Source: Lytechinus pictus (Eukaryota > Echinodermata > Echinoidea > Temnopleuroida > Toxopneustidae). From it: 64,000 nt of DNA. The notes beneath the pieces were generated by a model, which was not told where the DNA came from, searched no databases, and was given only the letters and a program-made list of their open reading frames with translations. Location: NCBI RefSeq assembly GCF_037042905.1, contig NC_087256.1:28980001-29044000 (forward strand), given 5' to 3'. The position numbers were made by a program, and so were the translations under genes. This document shows positions 56,730 to 64,000 of the stretch, in pieces. Within the stretch, counting starts at the first letter, position 1, and each line of letters opens with the position of its first letter.

Positions 56730-57520
56730 GGTTTAAATTATTATCTTTGATTATCAGTATATTATCATTGTTATTATTATTCTAAATTATTATTATAATT
56801 ATTATTACCACTATTATAACCATCATCATCAATATCACGATGATGGTCATAATTATTTTCACTATTATGAATATACTTATTTACATTATTATGACACATA
56901 TCAATATCGTTACTTTAGTCATTAAAGACCATATAATTTCTCAAGGAAGGTATATTTTGTCCATCACAAATGAACTATGTCTGGCTGTCTGCCATCTATA
57001 AATTTCTGACTCCTTTGTAATTTGGTTCTTCTCATTTTCAGAATCATGGCAGACCCTTTAAACAGTCACAAATAAAAAAAATAGGCTTATATAAAGTGAT
57101 TACTTTATACAATTTTGATTATTTTTTGTCAAAAGGATATGTTAAACATATCAATAAGGGGTTTTAATGTTGAAAAGTGTTCTACATTTTTATCGAATGC
57201 TTCTAAAAGACAACTTAAAGAGTAAGCATATAATCATATCCATTATCTCTTATTCTCGTTAACACAAGATTCCATGTTGATATAATTTTCAACCCCCAAA
57301 AAAAGGTTAATGAATAGTACTATTTATGTTAACATTATTATTACTATTATCATTATTATTATTACATTTTCTTTTATTCTTTTTAGTATTATTATCATTA
57401 TTACTATTATTGTATTATTATGATTATTACTATTATTATGTACATTTATCATCATTGTATTATTTGAATTAATACAAATGTTGATTACAAAAATATTATT
57501 GTTAATGAAATAGATCCAAC
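56730..57520. repeat. ATT-type microsatellite blocks in non-coding DNA
   Basis: Imperfect attattatt and catcatc tracts at 56750-56890 and 57325-57500, with unrecognised sequence between. No gene is supported between 56620 and 57866. Confidence 0.7.
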
Positions 57521-57866
57521 TGAAGAATAGAGAAAAGAACATGGAAAGTATTATCAGAAAATAATCATATAATACTTTCAGTTTGTTTCAGTGGACTAGG
57601 GAATATGTGTATCTAATAAAGATGCAGATATGTCTCCATCCAAAAATTGCATTTAAAAGGCAACTAATGTTCAGTCGCAGACCTGCTGCAGTGCTCTAAT
57701 AGACTGAATCTAAGATGGACTGAAATAAAAGAATCTTGATACATTTAAAGTTTGATAAAGCAGTCAAAAATACATGGTGAAGTTTGGTATAAATCATGCA
57801 AGCCATTTGATCTCTAGAGAAAAACTGAAACATTTCGAGGTTATTGATGATTGATCCATTTATTCC

Positions 57867-58457
57867 TTAAAGGAGAATGAAACCCTTGAAACCGGCTGAA
57901 TTCATATCAAAGAGAAAAATCAAAGGAACACATTGTTGAAAGTTTGAGGAAGATTGAATGAATAATAAGAAAGTTATGAGCATTTGAATATTGAGATCAC
58001 TAGTGCCATGTAGATCCTCCCATCGGCAATGCGACCAAGATCTGTGATATCACACACGTACAACTCCCTCATTACTTTAGTACTTATTCCACTTATATTC
58101 TCACTTTTATAGAGTTTATCACAAGGTGAGGTGTTCTCTTTATGAGATGACAAGTACAGAGGTTTCACAACATTATATCATTGATGAATCGTTTGTCATA
58201 TGATTAGAATGAGCAAAAAGAAATGTTTTGGGGTATATTTTCAGTGTTCAATTGGGAGAGTTGTACGTGTGTGACATCACAGATCTTGGTCGCATTGCCA
58301 ATGGGAGGATCTACATGGCACTAGTGATCTCAATATTCAAATGCTCATAACTTTCTTATTATTCATTCAATCTTCCTCAAACTTTCAACAATGTGTTCCT
58401 TTGATTTTTCTCTTTGATATGGATTCAGCTGGTTTCAAGGGTTTCATTCTCCTTTAA
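57867..58457. mobile_element. Foldback MITE, sixth TTAA subfamily
   Basis: It starts TTAAAGGAGAATGAAACCCT and ends with the complement. Arms of about 220 bp are almost perfect complements (tatgagcatttgaatattga, atgtagatcctcccat). 591 bp with TTAA at both ends. High arm identity suggests a recent origin. Confidence 0.85.
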
Positions 58458-58639
58458 CAACGTATTTGTGGCATGACTTGGAAAGAGTAGAGTTGAAAAA
58501 AGTTTTATCTATCGATTGGGTTTAACATTGTATAATAATACATATATATGATCAACATATTGCATTCTGGGAAAGAAAGCAGGAAGTGTGAGAGCACCTC
58601 AGGGTACTGCTGATCTATTTGGGTATATAGCATATGATA

Positions 58640-59325
58640 TTTCAAGTCAACCCCCTTCCCCCCAAAAAAAGTTGACTCGTATAAATATAGAAAAATCAAA
58701 CCAGCATAACACAGAAAATTTCATCAAAATCGGAAGTAAAATTGTAAAGTTACATTTTGATGCTTTGCTGATTTTTGTTTCATCACAAAAAGCCTAAAGC
58801 ACATCTTGGCAATATGAAAAAATTAGGGGGTAGATGATGTCATACACTGTTTCTCATCTTTTGTAAAGAGGTTTTTTTCATATGAAAAACCAAATGTATT
58901 TTAGTGTTTTCCTCCAATAATGCAAAATTTGGCTTAAATCGCTTATCTTTTGGAAAGAATTTTTCATATGAATTATAAAATGAATTTCAATTGGTTCCCC
59001 CACTAATGCAAAGTTTGGATTTATACTTTATTCATTGAATATAGAATTTATTATAATTTGTTATTAAATGAAGAGCTTCTTTATAAATACACTGAAATAT
59101 TTGATGTACCATAAATTGATATCAATATTGATGATGATGAAAAACAGTGTGTGTGTGTGTGACCATGGAGTAATGAGACTGATTATAGTGATATCATTTG
59201 CACATTAGGGGAACTATGGTTTTCCCACGTTACATCTGATCTGGATGACATTTTTCCACGTTATATTCACTTTTCCTTCCATTTATTCAAATCTACTTGT
59301 TCTTTGTGTGGATATTAATATATTT
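58640..59325. mobile_element. Diverged long foldback related to the 3615 family
   Basis: The left part has ttgactcgtataaatataga, aaaatttcatcaaaatcgga and tagatgatgtcat. The right part has ccatttattcaaatctactt and a decayed gtgga end. The inner parts pair cttttggaaagaatttttca-like words. Ends are eroded. Confidence 0.5.
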
Positions 59326-59399
59326 CTCCATGAAAGGTTGGAGTGGGACTTTGGAATGCCTCATCTTCCCCTGCCAAGACGAACAGTGTCACATATATA

Positions 59400-60600
59400 G
59401 TGGAATTGATGAGATGTGATTCACAGTGTGAAGAAATGTTACATTGTGGACACCTTCACAGTGTGGATGTTCATAGGAGTGTTCACACAGTGAACTATGT
59501 GAAATGATATTCACACTGTCCAAATCCTCAAAATTTAAACGTGTGCAGAAAATTTCACATTGTGGACAGATTAACAGTGCAATGTTCACACAGTGAAAAT
59601 TCTCAAAATTTAACAGTGTGCAGAAAATTTCACACTGTGGACAGCTTAACAGTGCAAAGTTCACAGGAGTGTTCACACAGTGACAATTCTCAAAATTTAA
59701 TAGTGTGCATAGATGTTTACATTGTGGACAGCTTAACAGTGCAAAGTTCACAGGAGCGTTCACGCAGTGAAAATTCTCAAAATTTAACAGTGTGCAACAA
59801 AATTCCACATTGTGCACAGCTTAACAGTGCAAAGTTCACAGGAATGTTCACACAGTGAAAATTCTCAAAATTTAACAGTGTGCAAAAAATTTCACATTGT
59901 GGACAGCTTAAAAGTGCAAAGTTCACAGGAATGTTCACACAGTGAAAATTCTCAAAATTTAACAGTGTGCAAAAAATTTCACATTGTGGACAGCTTAAAA
60001 GTGCAAAGTTCACAGGAGTGTTCACACAGTGAAAATTCTCAAAATTTAAAAGTGTGCAGAAATTTTTACATTGTGGACAGCTTAACAGTGCAAAGTTCAC
60101 AGGAATGTTCACACATTGAAAATTGTCAAAATTTAACACTGTGCAAAAAAATTCCACATTGTGGACAGCTTATAGAAGTGCAAAGTTCACAGGAGTGTTC
60201 ACACAGTGAAAATCCTCAAATTTAACAGTGTGCAGAAAAAAATTCACACTGTGGACAGCTTAACAGTGCGATGTTCAAAGGAGTGTTCACACAGTGAAAT
60301 TGCTCAAAATTTAACAGTTTGCAGAAAATTTCACACTGTGGATGCCTTTAGAGTGTGGCTGTTCACAGGAGTGTTCACACAGCGGACCCTGTGAAAATAC
60401 TATTCACACTGTTAAAATGCTTTAAAAATGAAATGGCGTAAGAGAAATTTCAGACTGTGGACACCTCTACAGTGTGAATGTTTAGTGTGTTCACACAGTG
60501 AACTACTACTAGTATATGAAGATGTGATTCACACTGTTAAAATTATCATATTTAATGCGTGTGAAGGTAATTTCAAATTTTGTTCCACACTATACACACT
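59400..60600. repeat. 87-bp minisatellite with CACTGTG half-palindromes
   Basis: About eight units with acagctta starting near 59641, 59728, 59816, 59903, 59990, 60077, 60165 and 60255 (period 87-90), flanked by more decayed units. Each unit holds gcaaagttcacaggaatgtt, cacacagtgaaaattctcaa and tcacattgtggac. 87 is a multiple of three, so open frames run through on both strands. No start region or domain supports a real protein. Confidence 0.85.
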
Positions 60601-61033
60601 ATAGAAAATTTATAAAAAGGAACTCCAGTAAGAGCGTCTTGACATTGGGCAAATTATGTAAAACATTTCTGCTCATCTTTTTTTCATGAAGAAATGTGTG
60701 TGCACTGGAAGCTTATATTTGTTAACTCATGCAAGACACCATTATTTGATTTTTCTTTTGTTTACGCACCGCTCCCTTGTTTACAGAACAAATAATGAAT
60801 AGAGTTTCTCAACAGCTTGTTATTGCATGATGGAAAATGAATAAAGGAACTATTCCAATTGTCAACCATTTAATGTCCTTGTACATCTTTATTCTTTGTG
60901 TTGGTATTCATGACAATCACACAAGGTATCATTTCTTAAGTTGGTCAATTTCTGGGCTATGGCAGGTGGGGGGGGGGGGGGGGGGTGAGACATCCAGCAC
61001 CCAACTGAAAAGTTTGTCATCAATTTTCCCAGG
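60601..61033. other. Non-coding gap with long G runs
   Basis: A G run at 60967-60985 follows ggcaggtg, and another at 61032 leads into the next element. No gene. Confidence 0.5.
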
Positions 61034-61573
61034 GGGGGGGGGGCCACTTACATTGACGAGTAGATACCATGCGCGACCAATAAACATGTCTTTTTCAATA
61101 TAGGGCATGTTACATACGTAACGTGATAAGGGTGTCAAAAACACTAATATAATGAAAAAAGGGTATCTAATTCGCTAGGAAAGCTACGTGTTTAGGGTCA
61201 AATTTGCGAGGGTATAAAAAACTAAAATGATTTATAAAGGATGTACTTTTTGCCCCAACAGTCAACACCGGAGTCAACGTGTTTAGAGTATGATTTGCGC
61301 GAGGTGTGGGAGGTGGGGCCGTACAAAACCCAGTGATATATCGACCGACGTCTGTGACATAACAATCAAAATATCGCTGTAGATCTACTTGTTTAGGGTT
61401 CAATTCAGGAAATAATTGAAGAGTATCGTTCTGTTTCCAATACTTGTTAAGGGTAGGGTTTCACACGCCAACACTTGTTATGGGGTGCATTTTCAGAATA
61501 TGGAAAACACTTGTTTTTCGAGACCCCATGGTCGCGCATGGTATCTACTCGTCAATGGAAGTGGCCCCCCCCC
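61034..61573. mobile_element. Element with GGCCACTTACATTGACGAG inverted ends
   Basis: ggccacttacattgacgagt and agataccatgcgcgacc at the left are matched by the complement at about 61530-61568. Inside, acgtgtttagggtcaaattt-like words recur at about 61185, 61280 and 61388, and inverted ones near 61440-61510. Non-autonomous, about 540 bp. Confidence 0.65.
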
Positions 61574-62180
61574 CACACTGGAATTTTCCAAAATAATGTT
61601 CTGCAACAATCATGTAAATACATGCATTATAGCCGACTTTTTTTGCTCTAAATGACTATAGGGCGAAACATTCTAATGTTTCAGAGATATCAAACACTCT
61701 CTATTTCTGTCGTATTCTATTATACGAAATAATCTTTTTTTAATTTCCTATGATACAGAAGCTCTTCATTTAATAATGCAGTACTTAATTCGTGATAAAA
61801 TATGACCATAGAATAGTCAAATTAGTTTTATACCATATGATATGATGGGCTGTTTCTCACTCCGCATTTCATGTAATAAATAAAAATGTGACATCATTCA
61901 AGGACGGTCCAGTCATACAGGAGATGTTTCACAAAGATTTAAATCTGATTTCAAATCATGTTTAAGAAGCAACATGCACATGATATTCAATGCGTAACTC
62001 AATAATAGACATGCATTAGTAAGTGTCTACTGACCATGATCTGACTTGACAAGGTACTATCTTCTTAATCAGAGCAAATTTAAACAAAATGATTTCGTTT
62101 GTGTGATAGAATTGATTTATGCATTTAATAGCATGATACAGTTTCATATGGTATTACAGAATAAATACAAATTTTCATAC
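61574..62180. other. Non-coding stretch, nothing recognised
   Basis: tctgtcgtattctattatac near 61706 resembles the centre of the TTAA foldbacks but no arms are visible. No gene. Confidence 0.4.
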
Positions 62181-63105
62181 ACAGTCAGTCTGCAAGCCCC
62201 CGTGTTAATGAGCAAATGAGCAAGATTTATCCAAGTCCTCTCGTGACTGAATTCATGTCCCTGCAAAATCTCGTGAATTGTGAGACTTTCTTTCTCAAAG
62301 AATTTAACCACTTTTTCCTCGAGTAATATTGATTATTTTTGTACCATGGGAAAGAGTAAATGTTACTCTTTTATATTGGTTATTTCTTTTGAATAAAATA
62401 TTTTGATAAATAAGTGAGTTTTTTACCTGAAAAGATGCCTCAAACAGAATTTTCTTCCTCTGTTTTCACTTGCAAATCGTGCAACATCCTGTGTTTTAGG
62501 CACAAACATTATTTATATCATCAGAAAGCTCAAACTTTCTTACAATGTCACTCTTGATATGTGGCATCTTTTAGATGGGTCAGCAGCCAGCTTTTTCCAT
62601 CAAGATGCAAGACGAGATTTCTGAAATTTCTGAGTAACATAAAATCCAGAGTTCTGATTGGCTGATTTGAAAACAACAGGCGCGGGTAATTTGAAGAGAT
62701 TACCACATGGTGAGTGTGACCTTGCAGAGGCCCAGTGTGGGGAACATTGGAATTTGCGTGGGTGTGTGGTCTCTATGACCAATCAGAGCGCAGTATTCTT
62801 GTTTTTGAGCTGCTAAATGTACTTGGCCTTTAAAAAGCTAGCTGCTGACACCCATCTAAGATATATCTTCTTATAAAAAATATATCATATTAAAGCTTAG
62901 ACCTTCAGCTTTATCATGATTTAAAAATCATTTGTGCTCAAACAGAAATTAAGTGTGAAAACAACAACTTTTGTTGCATGAAAATAATTATATAAAAAGA
63001 GGTGTTTTGGTCCGCACCAAGCTCATTAACAATGCAAAAACCGTCTAGGCATGAATATCACTTGGATAAAAGAAGCTACTTTTTCAGGGCTTGCCGACTG
63101 ACTGT
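62181..63105. mobile_element. Possible element with acagtcagtctgcaagccc ends, hosting another MITE
   Basis: acagtcagtctgcaagccc (62181-62199) is complementary to gggcttgccgactgactgt (63087-63105) with one mismatch. About 925 bp, including the MITE at 62571. No transposase frame. Confidence 0.45.
62571..62861. mobile_element. MITE with tagatgggtcagcagccagc ends
   Basis: tagatgggtcagcagccagc followed by ttttt, and aaaaagctagctgctgacac followed by ccatcta, form inverted ends. The inside pairs tctgattggctga with gaccaatcagagc. About 290 bp. Confidence 0.7.
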
Positions 63106-63465
63106 ACATAACAATTTTCTTTCAAATACAAGAGCAATGTGTATAGGAAACATAATTTACGAAAGCAGGAGAATATATGCACACAATATTTTAAAACACA
63201 ATAATTTGGAATTCAATCAAAGAGCAAAATGTTTCGATTACATGTATTAAAGATGTCTTTTAAACAGACAAAATATATCTTACAACTTGATTCTGCTTGT
63301 TTCCATATCATTAAGAGCATTTATTAATAGGAATGTAGTCAAGACTGATAGGTCCGAGTCACGAGGCAGCTGGAGAAAATATTCCCCCATTGACTTTGAA
63401 CGTGTGAATCAGGCCATGGCCGGCAAAATGTGGCCTTGAAGCCAGCCTCGACTACATCCTTGTTC
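63106..63465. other. Non-coding gap, nothing recognised
   Basis: AT-rich, no gene or repeat identified. Confidence 0.45.
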
Positions 63466-63646
63466 ATAAAAGGAGAATGAAACCTTTGGAACAAGATAGC
63501 TTGTGTGAAAACAGAAAAATCAAAGAAACAGATTTCTCACTTTCTCATTATTTGTCCGATTTTTCTTTAACTTTATTTGTTCTTATTTTTTGATTTATCT
63601 GTTTCAACACAAGCTTACTTGTTCCAAAGGTTTCATTCCCCTTTAA
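63466..63646. mobile_element. 181-bp miniature of the TTAA foldback family
   Basis: aaaaggagaatgaaaccttt to acagaaaaatcaaagaaaca and the complementary right arm ending cattcccctttaa. Only the outer parts of the sixth subfamily remain. Confidence 0.75.
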
Positions 63647-63879
63647 TAGCAAACTGTTTCTGATGAGGCCCCTAAAAACAGATACACATACTATGCTAGC
63701 AGAGTAGTGGTAAATGTACATAAAACTATCATGAAGCGTAGAAGTACCAGTCAATGAAATCCATCAAAATGTATTGTTTTAGGTGATGTCTCTAATTCAG
63801 GTTTTTCTTTATTCAGTAACAATGAATATTAGTACAATCTGGAGTATGCACAAAATGAAAGCATGATGCACTCTCATTA

Positions 63880-64000
63880 ACAAATCCCTGCTAAGAGTGC
63901 TGCACTGTGTACTATCATTAGTGAACGTGTGTTGCACTCTGTATTATCATTGGTGAAAGTGTGTCACACTGTGCACTATCCTTGGTAATAGTGAGTACTG
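63880..64000. repeat. Start of a CACTGTG-type tandem array cut by the window edge
   Basis: gtgctgcactgtgtactatc, gtgttgcactctgtattatc and gtgtcacactgtgcactatc repeat every 45 bases or so, with ttggtgaa between. The array continues beyond the window. Confidence 0.6.

Noticed and set aside
59389-60225. Cys-rich repeat proteins on either strand, or a CRISPR-like array
   Set aside because: The 87-bp units are contiguous with no unique spacers, and the frames exist only because 87 is divisible by three. CRISPR is also not expected in this genome.

Overview
This window is eukaryotic nuclear DNA, AT-rich and repeat-dense, from an invertebrate deuterostome, most likely an echinoderm and probably a sea urchin. 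The reasons are indirect. There are two TRIM-family genes, a family expanded in sea urchins. An intron of about 8.5 kb has clean GT-AG borders. There are tRNA-derived SINEs ending in ATT runs, CR1-like and L1/Tx1-like LINEs, and many foldback elements with long inverted arms. Nothing resembles a bacterial operon, so no ribosome binding sites, operators or CRISPR arrays are reported. Amphioxus or a hemichordate is not excluded. All alignments were made by eye, so repeat borders are usually good to a few to a few tens of bases.

I support three protein-coding genes. (1) 1383-3440, minus strand: an intronless 685-residue TRIM2/3-type protein (RING, B-box 2, coiled coil, filamin repeat, NHL propeller). 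(2) 32068-32682 joined to 41142-44630, plus strand: a predicted 1367-residue TRIM-like protein (RING, two B-boxes, coiled coil, a very long basic Ser/Lys-rich linker with internal duplication, C-terminal beta-propeller-like domain). The two exons are separated by an 8459-bp phase-0 intron filled with mobile elements. (3) 55590-56474, plus strand: a 294-residue secreted, very acidic Ser/Asp-rich protein with an RGD motif and a series of basic, furin-like sites; a 5' untranslated exon near 53900-54009 is likely.

The rest is mobile-element territory. 1-4.3 kb: TRIM gene 1 and a foldback. 4.3-12 kb: small hairpins, a duplicated segment, and a nested transposon carrying the mirror-symmetric GCGAGCGCGAAGCGCGAGC satellite. 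12-16 kb: a hAT-like MITE, a SINE, two palindromes and a CR1-like LINE remnant. 16.4-18.5 kb: nested foldbacks. 19.6-28.4 kb: one giant inverted-repeat element of about 8.75 kb, inserted in the second unit of a 357-bp tandem duplication; the first unit preserves the empty site. 28.4-32 kb: small elements. 32-44.6 kb: TRIM gene 2 with its repeat-filled intron, including an L1/Tx1-like LINE. 44.6-53.3 kb: SINEs, a degenerate satellite of about 3 kb, and LINE fragments. 53.8-56.6 kb: the secreted-protein gene. 57.8-64 kb: foldbacks, an 87-bp minisatellite and further nested elements.

The genes do not form a pathway. The two TRIM genes are probably ubiquitin ligases of different subfamilies. The strongest candidate for something undescribed is the giant foldback with its empty-site paralogue; second is the RGD-containing, multi-site acidic secreted protein.
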